From the NCBI GenBank assembly GCA_963737625.1, contig CAVTTK010000002.1, positions 620,001 through 684,000 of the forward strand: a stretch of DNA of 64,000 nucleotides, written 5' to 3'. Of this stretch, positions 16,375 to 24,499 are shown piece by piece (position 1 is the first letter of the stretch; the number at the start of each line of letters is the position of its first letter). Under the pieces are notes generated by a model. That model worked only from the letters and a program-made list of their open reading frames with translations. It made no database searches and was not told the DNA's origin. Made by a program: the position numbers and the translations under genes. This stretch comes from Bog-756 sp963737625. Its GTDB lineage: Bacteria; Actinomycetota; Acidimicrobiia; Acidimicrobiales; RAAP-2.

Positions 16375-17081
16375 GGGAACGTCCTGCTTTCACTCCGTAG
16401 ATTGCCGACGCCCAGGCTCCTGTCTTCGACGGAGACGGCCGCCTGGGCCAGGGGGTTGGGTCTCGGTGGCCCGATGCGGGTCAAGGTGTTGCGGTCGATG
16501 TGGGAGAAGGGCTCGTCTCGGTCGGGGATGGCCAGTACGCCTTCTTCATCGTAGGACCAGGTGTCGTCGGGATGGACGGTAACGGTCATCCGGTAGCTGA
16601 GGGTCCGGAAGGCCTGGACGAGATAGGGGTTGGAGAGGATGCCGTAGACCTCGGACCCCGCCGCGGCCCGGACCTCGAACTCGGTGGCGTCGGGCTCCGC
16701 CGTCCCCCCGGCCATCAGGACCTGGCCCCGGGGGATGCCCAGGGTGAGGATAACGGTGTGCGTGGCCGGCTCCCATAACCAGTAGCCGACCTGATCGTGG
16801 AAGGTCTCGACCTCGCCGGGCTTCACGATGTGGGTGTGGTAGCGGAGGCCGTAGAACAATTGAGGTCCATTGGTCTGGCGGTCGATGGGCTGCAGCTCGT
16901 AGCGCTCGACGAAGGCGTTGCGCTCGGTGCCACCCACGTCGGGATGGGCATCGGCTCCCGCCGTGCCCTCCCAGACGCCGGCCAGGGCCGTCAGGGGCCC
17001 CAGGTTCGCCAGGGTGTCGGGGTCCCCGTCGGGCTCCGTGTAGAGATCGGCCCCGTAGGGTTCCACTCCCGTCCAACTCAT
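16371..17081 (-). CDS. Nitrobindin/FABP-like heme-binding beta-barrel protein with encapsulin targeting tail
   Basis: A 236-residue protein. Residues about 25-203 form a heme-binding beta-barrel (THAP4/nitrobindin, DUF1794 type), with the opening LGPLTALAGVWEGTAG, FYGLRYHTHI, FHDQVGYWLWEPATHTVIL and LTLGIPRGQ, and near the end FSHIDRNTLTRIG. His194 there is at the position expected for the proximal heme ligand. A Pro/Ala-rich linker PPRPNPLAQAAVSV (204-217) then leads to DRSLGVGNLRSES (220-232). This tail matches the family-1 encapsulin cargo-loading peptide pattern SL(G/T)(I/V)GSL(R/K). ATG 17081 has GAAGGAAA upstream. The gene is coupled to the shell gene by ATGA. Nitrobindins handle NO, peroxynitrite or peroxide chemistry at ferric heme. 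The activity of this member, and its packaging, are inferred. Confidence 0.88.
   Translation of the reverse strand: MSWTGVEPYGADLYTEPDGDPDTLANLGPLTALAGVWEGTAGADAHPDVGGTERNAFVERYELQPIDRQTNGPQLFYGLRYHTHIVKPGEVETFHDQVGYWLWEPATHTVILTLGIPRGQVLMAGGTAEPDATEFEVRAAAGSEVYGILSNPYLVQAFRTLSYRMTVTVHPDDTWSYDEEGVLAIPDRDEPFSHIDRNTLTRIGPPRPNPLAQAAVSVEDRSLGVGNLRSESRTFP
16395..16418 (-). other. Encapsulin cargo-loading peptide (SLGVGNLR)
   Basis: These codons encode residues 222-229 of the heme-binding protein, seven residues from its C-terminus. The short hydrophobic-glycine pattern SLGVGNLR, flanked by D/E and S, matches the targeting peptides that dock cargo to the inner shell face of family-1 encapsulins. 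The only departure from the common form is Asn in place of Ser at the sixth position. It follows a flexible Pro/Ala linker, as in known cargos. Confidence 0.85.
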
Positions 17082-17464
17082 CGGGTGCCCGTTTCCTTCA
17101 TTCCTCGTGTCATTCCTTCTTACCCCCGACGGCTGTCGTGGGACTCCGTGCCCCGCTGCTGGGTCCATCGGCCAGGTGCTAGCTGCCGTGTCTTGGCCGT
17201 CAGACCGTGCCGAGGGTGTGGTCCACGTCCGCTGACCTGCGGGCCAGCTGCGCCGACAGTGTAGGTCGCCACTCCCTTCCCTGGATCCCCGGTACCGCCC
17301 GGCCGTGCGAGGGCCGGGCAAGGTCCCCGGCCAGCTTCAGGATCGACTCCCGGGCAAGGTGGCCCACCCACCATGCCCAGGTCACCCGACCGGGGTGGCC
17401 CGGTCGGAGGTTCAGTCGCCCCGCCCGGACCCGCACCACGGTGCACGAAGCGAAGGGAACCGCC
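17082..17464. other. Divergent intergenic region between encapsulin operon and ssb
   Basis: 383 bases with no gene. It must hold the promoters of the leftward cargo-encapsulin operon and of rightward ssb. I see a GC hairpin (CCCGGCC 17298-17304 with GGCCGGG 17312-17318, 7-base loop) with no T-tract, and no clear Fur-like or other operator. No -10/-35 pair stands out enough to assign. Confidence 0.5.
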
Positions 17465-17899
17465 ATGACCACGGCAACCACCACCACGATCACGGGAAAC
17501 CTGACCCGGGATCCCGAGATCCGCTACACCCGCGACGGGCAGGCCACCACCACCTTGGGTGTGGCGGTCAATCGGCGCTGGCAGAACCGTGGGACCAAGG
17601 AGTGGGAGGAGTCCACCTCGTTCTTCGACGTGGTCACCTGGCGGGACCTGGCCGAAAACGTGGCCCTCAGCCTGACCCGGGGGATGCGGGTGGTGGTCAC
17701 CGGCCGCCTCGAGCAGAGGAGCTGGGAGACCGACGAGGGTGACCGGCGCTTCAAGGTCGAGATCGTGGCCGACGAGGTCGGGGTCAGTCTCCGGTACGCC
17801 ACGGTGGATGTGCACCGGGTCGTGCGACCCCATTCCGAGGCCGATGACGGCTTTGGCGCGTCCGAGGCTGCCGACGATGCCCTGGGCAGCCCAGCGTGA
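17465..17899 (+). CDS. ssb: Single-stranded DNA-binding protein
   Basis: A 144-residue OB-fold protein that binds single-stranded DNA in replication, repair and recombination. The core TITGNLTRDPEIRYTRDGQA, LGVAVNRRWQNRGT, STSFFDVVTWRDLAENVALS and GMRVVVTGRLEQRSWETDEG is standard bacterial SSB. The C-terminus is short and ends ADDALGSPA. It lacks the DDDIPF-type acidic tip that recruits partner proteins, so this may be a secondary, SsbB-like paralogue. ATG 17465 has AAGGGAA upstream. An 80-residue gene overlaps its stop by 4 bases. Confidence 0.92.
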   Translation: MTTATTTTITGNLTRDPEIRYTRDGQATTTLGVAVNRRWQNRGTKEWEESTSFFDVVTWRDLAENVALSLTRGMRVVVTGRLEQRSWETDEGDRRFKVEIVADEVGVSLRYATVDVHRVVRPHSEADDGFGASEAADDALGSPA

Positions 17900-18138
17900 C
17901 CGTCACCGAGTTGTCCGATGCCGCGGCGGGCACTCCTGCTGGCCAGGCCATCGAGAACGCCGGCACGGTCCCCGCCCCGTTGCTGGTCCGGGTCCACCTC
18001 ACCAAACAGGAGGTGTTCGAGGCCTGTCAGGCCCTGGCCGACGCCGACCCCGCACTGGTGGCGGCGGGTTGTGTCGCCCAAGCCCGCGCCCTCGGCGACC
18101 TGTTCGAACTGCTCGAGGACCGGTTGACCGGCCCGTGA
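17896..18138 (+). CDS. Small conserved-looking hypothetical protein (80 aa)
   Basis: I do not recognise a family. GTG 17896 overlaps the ssb stop as GTGA, the same coupling used throughout this genome, which supports a real gene. The protein is soluble, Ala/Leu-rich and acidic. A predicted helix-rich second half, TKQEVFEACQALADADPALV and ARALGDLFELLEDRL, suggests a small helical protein. Coupling to ssb suggests a role connected to DNA metabolism, but that is only context. Confidence 0.6.
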   Translation: MTVTELSDAAAGTPAGQAIENAGTVPAPLLVRVHLTKQEVFEACQALADADPALVAAGCVAQARALGDLFELLEDRLTGP

Positions 18139-18168
18139 CCACTCCACGGTCCGGCGAGGGGTCCGGCC

Positions 18169-18600
18169 TTACGACGACTCGGCCTCGTACTCGATGGACA
18201 GGGAGTTGACGCAGTAGCGCTGCCCGGTCGGCGCCGGTCCGTCCGGGAACACGTGGCCGAGATGGCCACCACATCGGGCACAGGTGATCTCGGTGCGCTT
18301 CATCCCGAAGGTCCGATCCACGTGCTCGTCGATGACGCCGTCGTCGAGGGCGCGAAAGAAGCTGGGCCAGCCCGATCCGGACTCGAACTTGGTGTCACTA
18401 GGGAACAGGGCCGCGCCGCAGCCCGCGCACGTGAACATGCCCGTGCCCTCGACGTGGAGCAGTTCGCCCGACCAAGCCGGCTCCGTTCCCTTCTGCCGCA
18501 GCACCGCGTAGCGTTCGGGCGAGAGCTTGGCCCGCCACTCCTCGTCGGTCAGCTCCACCCTGTCACCCGCGTTCGTGCCCGTGTCTGCACTCATGTCCAT
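18169..18600 (-). CDS. msrB: Peptide-methionine (R)-S-oxide reductase
   Basis: A 143-residue MsrB that reduces methionine-R-sulfoxide in oxidised proteins. VELTDEEWRAKLSPERYAVL opens the domain. Two zinc CxxC pairs are CAGC (in FTCAGCGAALF) and CARC (in ITCARCGGHLGHVF). SGSGWPSF and the catalytic Cys in QRYCVNSLSI complete it. ATG 18600 follows AAGGAG closely; the ATG at 18594 would have better spacing and differs by two residues. The gene converges on the small ssb-linked gene and faces an 840-base gene-free region upstream. Confidence 0.95.
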   Translation of the reverse strand: MDMSADTGTNAGDRVELTDEEWRAKLSPERYAVLRQKGTEPAWSGELLHVEGTGMFTCAGCGAALFPSDTKFESGSGWPSFFRALDDGVIDEHVDRTFGMKRTEITCARCGGHLGHVFPDGPAPTGQRYCVNSLSIEYEAESS

Positions 18601-19439
18601 CGCTCCTTCCTGCCGGGGGGTCGCGCGACCTGCTCGACCCCGTCTTCCCCATCGTCGTGTCGTCCCTAGCATCGCTGTCGTCCCGTCACCTGGTGCCCCG
18701 CTGGTTGGGTGCTGCTAGCGCCGTAGACCGGTGCGTCCAGCGTGGAACCGGTCTGGGCCCGGCACCATTGGTACCGTCGTTCTGTAGTCCTCACGGGGAC
18801 CGAAGTCGTTTCACGACCGGTGCAACCGGGGTCGGCGCGACCCCGTCCCCCGAGGGAAACGCCGTCCAGGGTGGACCTGTTCCCAGGGAGGACGGCGAAT
18901 CGCCAACGCCGCTCTCTTCCCGGTCCCTGCCCTCGTCAGGATAGGAGCGTCACAGCCCCGGGTCATGGTGGAGATGGGCCGAGGAGGACAGGACCCGGAG
19001 AGGTCGTCCTCGGACGCCTCGGGTCGAGCTGCGGGTGGCACCGGCCCGACACGAGGGTGGCTTTGGACTGCTGCGCCCCGGCCGGGATCGGTGGGCCGCC
19101 GTCCTGGAGCTCAACCCTGCGTGGCCAGCGTGGCCATGCCCCGTCGCCACCCGGTAGGGCCTCTCCGCGGACCTGACCCGGGCCGACCCGGCGTGACCCA
19201 CGACGGGTGAGGACGGATCGCCACCGTGGCTTGGTGGGTACCTGACCCGCTGTGGGCCGCGCCCCGCGGACCCAGAGGAATCGCCGACTCGGCTCCGAAA
19301 TGGGTGAACGTCGGCGGTCGCAGCACTAACGTCGCGTCAGATTTCGTCGGTGTCCTAGCCGGCGAGCCCGGTCGACCTGGCGCCCACACTGGGCTGGAGG
19401 CGTCCGCCGCCGAACCGAGAACCAGGAAACCCCTCAGCC
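18601..19439. other. Gene-free region, about 840 bases
   Basis: Open frames here encode Arg/Pro/Ser-rich peptides with no domain character, so I see no protein gene. It must carry the msrB promoter (leftward) and that of the fadE30-like operon (rightward). One notable structure is a long bulged hairpin: GAGGAC (18984-18989) and GACC (18992-18995) pair with GGTC (19002-19005) and GTCCTC (19006-19011). I looked for RNase P, tmRNA and tRNA signatures and did not find them. Confidence 0.5.
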
Positions 19440-20630
19440 ATGGACCTCCGAGACCGACCCGAGGACGAGACCTTCAGGAAGGAGATCCGCGCCTGGCTGT
19501 CGGACCACGTGGTCGGTGCGTTCGCCGCCCTGGGCGGACGGGGCGGCTCCGGCGACGAGACGTTCGGGTTCGAGGTGCGGCTGGAGTGGGAGCAGGTCCT
19601 GGCCGCCGACGGTTGGACGGGAATCGGTTGGCCGGTCGAGCACGGGGGACGGGGTGCCTCCATCGCCCACCAGGTGATCTTCAATGAGGAGTATGTGCGG
19701 GCCAAGGCCCCGGGCCGGGTCAGCGTCCTCGGCGAGGGCCTCCTCGGGCCCACCCTGATCCAGTACGGGACCCCGGCACAGCAGGCCCGCTTCCTCCCTC
19801 CCATCCTGGCCGGCACCGAGCTGTGGTGTCAGGGGTACTCGGAGCCCGATGCCGGGAGCGACCTGGCCAACGTCCAGACCAAGGCCCACCTCGAGGGAGA
19901 CGAGTGGGTGGTCACCGGCCAGAAGGTCTGGACCTCCCTGGCTCACCAGGCCGACTGGTGCTTCGTGGTCTGCCGGACCGAGCCCGGCTCGGAGCGGCAC
20001 CACGGGCTCTCCTACCTGTTGGTACCCATGGACCAGCCGGGTGTGGAGGTCCGCCCCATCACCCAGCTGACCCGGACCTCCGAGTTCAACGAGGTCTTCT
20101 TCGACGGCGCCCGGACCCGATCCGACCACGTGGTGGGTGAGGTCGGCCAGGGATGGAAGGTGGCGCTGGCCACCCTGGCCTTCGAGCGGGGTGTGGGCCT
20201 CCTCGGCCACCAGCTCTCCTTCCGGCGGGAGCTCGACCGTCTCATCGACGTGGCCCGGGCCAACGGCACGGGCACCACTCCGCTCATCCGCCAACGCCTG
20301 GCCCGATCGTACGCCGAGCTCGAGATCCTCCGGTACAACACCCTTCGCAGCCTGTCGGGCTACGACGGGCCGGTGGCCCCGCCCGAGGCCTCCATCATCA
20401 AGCTCTACTGGGCCAGCTGGCACCGACGGCTCGGTGAGCTGGCCCTCGACGTCCGTGGCCCGGCCGGGCTGGTGGCCGAAGGGTTCCCCTACGAGCTCGA
20501 CGAGTTCCAGCGCACATTCCTGTTCAGCCGGTCGGAGACCATCTACGGCGGCTCCAACGAGATCCAGAAGAACATCATCGGCGAGCGGGTCCTCGGCCTG
20601 CCGCCCGAGCCCAAGGGGACCGCCCGATGA
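19440..20630 (+). CDS. fadE30: Acyl-CoA dehydrogenase, FadE30/IpdE1-like
   Basis: A 396-residue FAD acyl-CoA dehydrogenase. Landmarks are ELWCQGYSEPDAGSDLANVQ (substrate/flavin loop), VVTGQKVWTSLAHQADWCFV, EFNEVFFDGARTRSDHVVGE and the C-terminal TIYGGSNEIQKNIIGERVLG. Its sequence character closely resembles the mycobacterial FadE30 as I recall it. In that genus FadE30 is IpdE1, part of a dehydrogenase acting on the CoA ester from steroid rings C and D. ATG 19440. The following ipdF-like gene overlaps by ATGA and a fadD3-like gene comes next, the same trio as around Rv3559c-Rv3561. A second IpdE2 subunit is not adjacent. The steroid assignment rests on motifs and gene order. Confidence 0.8.
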   Translation: MDLRDRPEDETFRKEIRAWLSDHVVGAFAALGGRGGSGDETFGFEVRLEWEQVLAADGWTGIGWPVEHGGRGASIAHQVIFNEEYVRAKAPGRVSVLGEGLLGPTLIQYGTPAQQARFLPPILAGTELWCQGYSEPDAGSDLANVQTKAHLEGDEWVVTGQKVWTSLAHQADWCFVVCRTEPGSERHHGLSYLLVPMDQPGVEVRPITQLTRTSEFNEVFFDGARTRSDHVVGEVGQGWKVALATLAFERGVGLLGHQLSFRRELDRLIDVARANGTGTTPLIRQRLARSYAELEILRYNTLRSLSGYDGPVAPPEASIIKLYWASWHRRLGELALDVRGPAGLVAEGFPYELDEFQRTFLFSRSETIYGGSNEIQKNIIGERVLGLPPEPKGTAR

Positions 20631-21454
20631 CCGATGCCCAACCGGACGGGTCCACCCCGGCCCCCCGCCCCCTGCCGGTGCCCCCTCCCGGGCACGGGCT
20701 CCTGACCGACAAGGTGGTGGTCATCACGGCGGCGGCCGGGACCGGCATCGGCTTCGCCACCGCCAAGCGGTGTGTGGAGGAGGGGGCCACCATCATCATC
20801 TCGGACGCCCACGAGCGGCGGCTGGGGGAGGCGGCCGACGCGTTGGCCCAGCTGCCCGAGGCGGGCGGCAACCGTCCCCTGGCCGTGCCGTGCAACGTCA
20901 CCGACGAGGTTCAGGTTCAGCGGCTGTACGACGCCGCCGTCGAGAAGCACGGTCGGATCGATGTGGCGGTCAACAACGCCGGACTGGGCGGGCAGGTCGA
21001 TGTCGTGGACATGACCGACGACCAGTGGTCCCTCGTCCTCGATGTCACTTTGACCGGGACGTTCCGGTGCACCCGCGCGGCCCTCCGTCACTTCTACGCC
21101 CAGGAGGCCGGCGGGGTCATCGTCAACAACGCCTCGGTGCTGGGTTGGCGGGCCCAAGCAGGGCAGTCCCATTACGCCGCAGCCAAGGCCGGCGTGATGG
21201 CCCTGACCCGGTGCAGCGCCGTGGAGGCCGCCCCCCACGGCGTCCGCATCAACGCCGTCTCGCCCAGCCTGGCCGTCCATCCCTTCCTCAACAAGGTCAT
21301 GGCCGACGAGGAGCTGGCCGAGCTGAGCCGGCGCGAGGTGTTCGGCCGCGGCGCCGAGGTGTGGGAGGTGGCCAACGTGATCGCCTTCTTGGCCAGTGAC
21401 TACGCCACGTTCATGACCGGCGAGGTGGTCTCGGTCAGCAGCCAGCACCCCTGA
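20627..21454 (+). CDS. ipdF: Short-chain dehydrogenase, IpdF-like
   Basis: A 275-residue SDR. The NAD motif VVVITAAAGTGIGFATAKRC (about 30-49) has the unusual AAAGTGIG in place of the common GxxxGxG. ISDAHERRLGEAADAL follows, then the NNAGLGG structural motif and catalytic Ser in NNASVLGW. The active-site Tyr/Lys lies in HYAAAKAGVMALTR. AAAGTGIG and DAHERRL are features I recall from mycobacterial IpdF (Rv3559c), which oxidises the 5-hydroxy group of the steroid C/D-ring CoA intermediate. It overlaps the FadE30-like gene (ATGA). An unrelated SDR role cannot be excluded from sequence alone. Confidence 0.78.
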   Translation: MTDAQPDGSTPAPRPLPVPPPGHGLLTDKVVVITAAAGTGIGFATAKRCVEEGATIIISDAHERRLGEAADALAQLPEAGGNRPLAVPCNVTDEVQVQRLYDAAVEKHGRIDVAVNNAGLGGQVDVVDMTDDQWSLVLDVTLTGTFRCTRAALRHFYAQEAGGVIVNNASVLGWRAQAGQSHYAAAKAGVMALTRCSAVEAAPHGVRINAVSPSLAVHPFLNKVMADEELAELSRREVFGRGAEVWEVANVIAFLASDYATFMTGEVVSVSSQHP

Positions 21455-21533
21455 GGGTTGGCCGTGGGGCCACACCACGCTGCGGCGGGCCGGCTCCGCC
21501 CCGGGCAGTGGGCCCGGCCAGTCCCGAGGGGCC

Positions 21534-23258
21534 ATGCACTACCCTGACGACGTGTCAGATGTGACCGATCCCCGTGGGGATCTCCAGTGGGGGACCATCC
21601 CCGGCCTGGTGGAGGATGCTGCGGCCCGCTTCGGGGATTCCGAGGCCCTGGTCGATGTCCACGCCGCCGGCGGAGCCACGGTGCGGCTCACCTTCGACGA
21701 GTTGGCCGAGCAGGTCGCCGGAGCCACCCGGGCCATCGTGGCCAACGGGATCGAGCGGGGTGACCGGGTGGCCATCTGGGCCCCGAACTGTGCCGAGTGG
21801 GTCATCGCCGCCCTCGGCGCCGTCGGCGCCGGGGCGTTGCTGGTGCCGCTCAACACCCGCTTCAAGGGTGCCGAGGCGGCCTACATCCTGCGCCGGTCGG
21901 GGGCCCGGCTCCTCTTCACCGTGGAGGGGTTTCTCGGGACGGACTACCCGCGCCTGCTCAACGATGCGGTGGCCGCCGGGGAGCCGGCCCCCGACCTCGA
22001 GCGGGTGGTGCTGCTGCGAACCGACGAGACCTCGCCGAGGCCCCCGACGGCGAAGGGAGATCCCGTCGTCGAGTGGGAGGTCTTCCTCCAGGAGGGCGGT
22101 ACCTGTTCGGCCGATGTGGCCGCGGGCCGGACCGCCTCCATCACGGCCGGGGACCTCTCCGACCTGGTCTTCACCTCGGGCACCACGGGCAACCCCAAAG
22201 GGGCCATGACCACCCACGGCCAGACCCTCCGGACCTTCGCCACCTGGTCCGAGGTGGTCGGGCTCCGCCAGGGGGACCGGTACCTCATCGTGAATCCCTT
22301 CTTCCACACCTTCGGCTACAAGGCCGGGATCCTGGCCTGTCTGATGACCGGGGCCACCATGGTGCCCGAGCCGGTCTTCGACGTGAACAAGGTGGTCGAG
22401 AGGATCGAACAGGAGCACATCTCCGTGCTGCCGGGACCCCCCACCATCTTCCAGTCCATCCTCGACCATCCCGACCGCAAGACCTTTGCGCTGGAGTCCC
22501 TGCGCCTGGTGGTCACCGGCGCCGCCCTGGTGCCGGTGGAGCTGGTGCGTGGCCTGTGGAACGACCTCGGCATCGAGACGGTGCTCACCGCCTACGGGCT
22601 CACCGAGGCCTGCGGGACCGTGACCATGTGCCGACGGGGCGACTCGGCCGAGGTGATCGCCGGCACCTCGGGTCGGGCCATCCCCGACGTGGAGGTCCGC
22701 ATCCTCGATCCCGAGGGGACCGAGGTCCCGAGAGGCGAAGCGGGAGAGGTGGTGGTGCGGGGCTACAACGTCATGCGGGGATACTTCAATGACGCCGAGG
22801 CCACCGACGAGGCGGTCGACAGCGAAGGCTGGCTCCGCACCGGCGACGTCGGGGTCATGGACGATGCCGGCAATGTGTCCATCACCGACCGGTTGAAGGA
22901 CATGTACGTGTCCGGAGGGTTCAACGTCTACCCCGCCGAGGTGGAGGCGGTCCTCCGCACCCACCCCGGCGTCGGGCAGGTGGCGGTCATCGGGGTGCCC
23001 GACCGACGCATGGGCGAAGTGGGCCTGGCCCTCGTGGTCCCGGCGGTGAGTGGGGCCGACTCGGGAGTGCGGGATGACCTGGTGGCGTGGGCACGTGAGC
23101 GCCTGGCCAACTTCAAGGTTCCCCGCTCAGTGCAACTGGTGGAGGCCCTTCCCATGAACGCCGGGGGCAAGGTCCTCAAGCGCCAGCTGAGGAAGCAGTA
23201 CGCGCCGGCGCAGGACGACGACGGGATCGGGCCGTCCGACGGCGCCGACCCGTCATGA
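21534..23258 (+). CDS. fadD3: AMP-forming acyl-CoA ligase, FadD3-like
   Basis: A 574-residue ANL ligase that activates a carboxylic acid to its CoA ester through an acyl-adenylate. P-loop: VFTSGTTGNPKGAMTTHGQ. Substrate region: LIVNPFFHTFGYKAGILACL and ISVLPGPPTIFQSILDHP, both very like FadD3, the ligase for the steroid C/D-ring propanoate HIP in mycobacteria and rhodococci. YGLTEACG is the A5 motif and GWLRTGDVGVMD the A7 motif. The hinge is DRLKDMYVSGGFNVYPAEVE and the catalytic Lys is in NAGGKVLKRQL. ATG 21534 follows GAGGGGCC. It lies 79 bases after ipdF, completing the trio. Confidence 0.8.
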   Translation: MHYPDDVSDVTDPRGDLQWGTIPGLVEDAAARFGDSEALVDVHAAGGATVRLTFDELAEQVAGATRAIVANGIERGDRVAIWAPNCAEWVIAALGAVGAGALLVPLNTRFKGAEAAYILRRSGARLLFTVEGFLGTDYPRLLNDAVAAGEPAPDLERVVLLRTDETSPRPPTAKGDPVVEWEVFLQEGGTCSADVAAGRTASITAGDLSDLVFTSGTTGNPKGAMTTHGQTLRTFATWSEVVGLRQGDRYLIVNPFFHTFGYKAGILACLMTGATMVPEPVFDVNKVVERIEQEHISVLPGPPTIFQSILDHPDRKTFALESLRLVVTGAALVPVELVRGLWNDLGIETVLTAYGLTEACGTVTMCRRGDSAEVIAGTSGRAIPDVEVRILDPEGTEVPRGEAGEVVVRGYNVMRGYFNDAEATDEAVDSEGWLRTGDVGVMDDAGNVSITDRLKDMYVSGGFNVYPAEVEAVLRTHPGVGQVAVIGVPDRRMGEVGLALVVPAVSGADSGVRDDLVAWARERLANFKVPRSVQLVEALPMNAGGKVLKRQLRKQYAPAQDDDGIGPSDGADPS

Positions 23259-23297
23259 GTGTTCACAGCAGCAACCGACGAGTGAGGGAGGGGTGCC

Positions 23298-24407
23298 ATG
23301 CGAGGCATCGTCTATACCGGTGACGAGGCAGAGGTAACCAACGAGCTCGGTGTGCGCGACCCCGGGCCCAACGAGGTCCGCGTGGCCATCGGGGCCGCCG
23401 GTGTGTGCCACAGCGACCTGTCGGTGATCAACGGGACCATTCCGTGGAAGGCGCCGTCGGTGCTCGGCCACGAGGGCGCCGGCATCATCGAGTCGGTGGG
23501 ATCCGAGGTGACGTCGGTCAAGGAGGGCGACCATGTCGTCATCGCCACCCTGGCCAGCTGCGGGAAGTGCCGAGCCTGCAGCACCGGTCACCCGACCTGG
23601 TGCATCAAGACCCTCGGCAATGTGTCCGAGCCCTTCACCTACCAGGGGCAGCCGGCCTCCAACTTCGCCGGAACGTCGGTGTTCACCGAGCAGACGGTGA
23701 TCAAGGAGGTGCAGGCGGTCAAGATCTCCAAGGACGTTCCCATGACATCGGCCTGCCTCATCGGGTGCGGCGTGGTGACCGGCGTGGGATCGGTGCTCAA
23801 CCGGGCCAACGTCCAGGCCGGACAGACGGCGGCGGTGTTCGGCGTAGGCGGGGTGGGTCTCAACGTCATCCAAGGCCTGCGCATCGCCGGGGCCAGCCGC
23901 ATCGTGGCCGTCGACACCCTCGCCTCCAAGGAGGCCCTGGCCCGGCAGTTCGGCGCCACCCACTTCGTCGACGCCTCCGCCACCGACGCCGTGGCGGCCA
24001 TCCGCGAGATCGTCCCCCCAGGACCGGACCGGGTGTCCGGGGCCCTCGGATGGACCGGTGGCGTCAACTGGTCCTTCGACTGCGTGGGCCACCCGGCGGT
24101 ACTCCGCAACGCCCTCGACGTACTCGACTGGGGAGGCAACGCCCTGGCCATCGGCATACCGCCCCAAGGCACGGAGGTCTCGGTAGACGTCAACGCCCTG
24201 GCCTACGTGGACCGGGGCCTTCTGGGCTGCCGCTACGGCTCCACGCGTCCGCACCACGACATCCCCCTCATGGTGGAGCTCTACCTGTCCGGACAGCTGA
24301 TGCTGGATGAACTGGTGACCGAGCAGCGCCCGCTCGAAGGATTCCGGGAGATCGTGGAGGACATGGAGGCGGGCAAGCTGGCTCGGGGGGTCCTGACCTT
24401 CTCCTAG
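23298..24407 (+). CDS. Zinc-dependent alcohol dehydrogenase (MDR superfamily)
   Basis: A 369-residue medium-chain dehydrogenase. Catalytic zinc ligands appear in GVCHSDLSVINGTIPW and VLGHEGAGIIESVGSEV. The structural zinc site is CGKCRACSTGHPTWC. The Rossmann motif VFGVGGVGLNVIQGLRIAGA binds NAD(P) or, as in related actinobacterial class III enzymes, may hold a tightly bound cofactor. ATG 23298 follows GGAGGGG. It is in line with the ligase before it (39 bases away) and would oxidise a primary or secondary alcohol to aldehyde or ketone in the catabolic pathway. The natural substrate is not deducible. Confidence 0.9.
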   Translation: MRGIVYTGDEAEVTNELGVRDPGPNEVRVAIGAAGVCHSDLSVINGTIPWKAPSVLGHEGAGIIESVGSEVTSVKEGDHVVIATLASCGKCRACSTGHPTWCIKTLGNVSEPFTYQGQPASNFAGTSVFTEQTVIKEVQAVKISKDVPMTSACLIGCGVVTGVGSVLNRANVQAGQTAAVFGVGGVGLNVIQGLRIAGASRIVAVDTLASKEALARQFGATHFVDASATDAVAAIREIVPPGPDRVSGALGWTGGVNWSFDCVGHPAVLRNALDVLDWGGNALAIGIPPQGTEVSVDVNALAYVDRGLLGCRYGSTRPHHDIPLMVELYLSGQLMLDELVTEQRPLEGFREIVEDMEAGKLARGVLTFS

Positions 24408-24427
24408 GTTCGGCTCGAGTGGATGTT

Positions 24428-24442
24428 TGGCCGCTGGGGCCA
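24428..24442 (+). terminator. Hairpin after the alcohol dehydrogenase gene
   Basis: TGGCC (24428-24432) pairs with GGCCA (24438-24442) across a 5-base loop, shortly after the dehydrogenase stop. No T-run follows, so if it ends transcription it does so weakly or without the classical poly-U. Confidence 0.25.
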
Positions 24443-24499
24443 CGCGTCCGCCTGGGCCGGCACCGCTCCTGAACGGCCCTGTTACAGTCCAGTCCCGGT

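Noticed and set aside
18961..19120. Possible RNase P or other catalytic RNA
   Set aside because: GGAGGACAGG-like words occur, but the conserved P-core segments are missing.
18742..19210. Open frames in the gap before the FadE30-like gene
   Set aside because: Arg/Pro/Ser-rich with no family likeness, no good start signals, and no match to neighbouring frames.
19300..19439. KstR motif before the FadE30-like gene
   Set aside because: AAC occurs twice here but without GTT at the required spacing.
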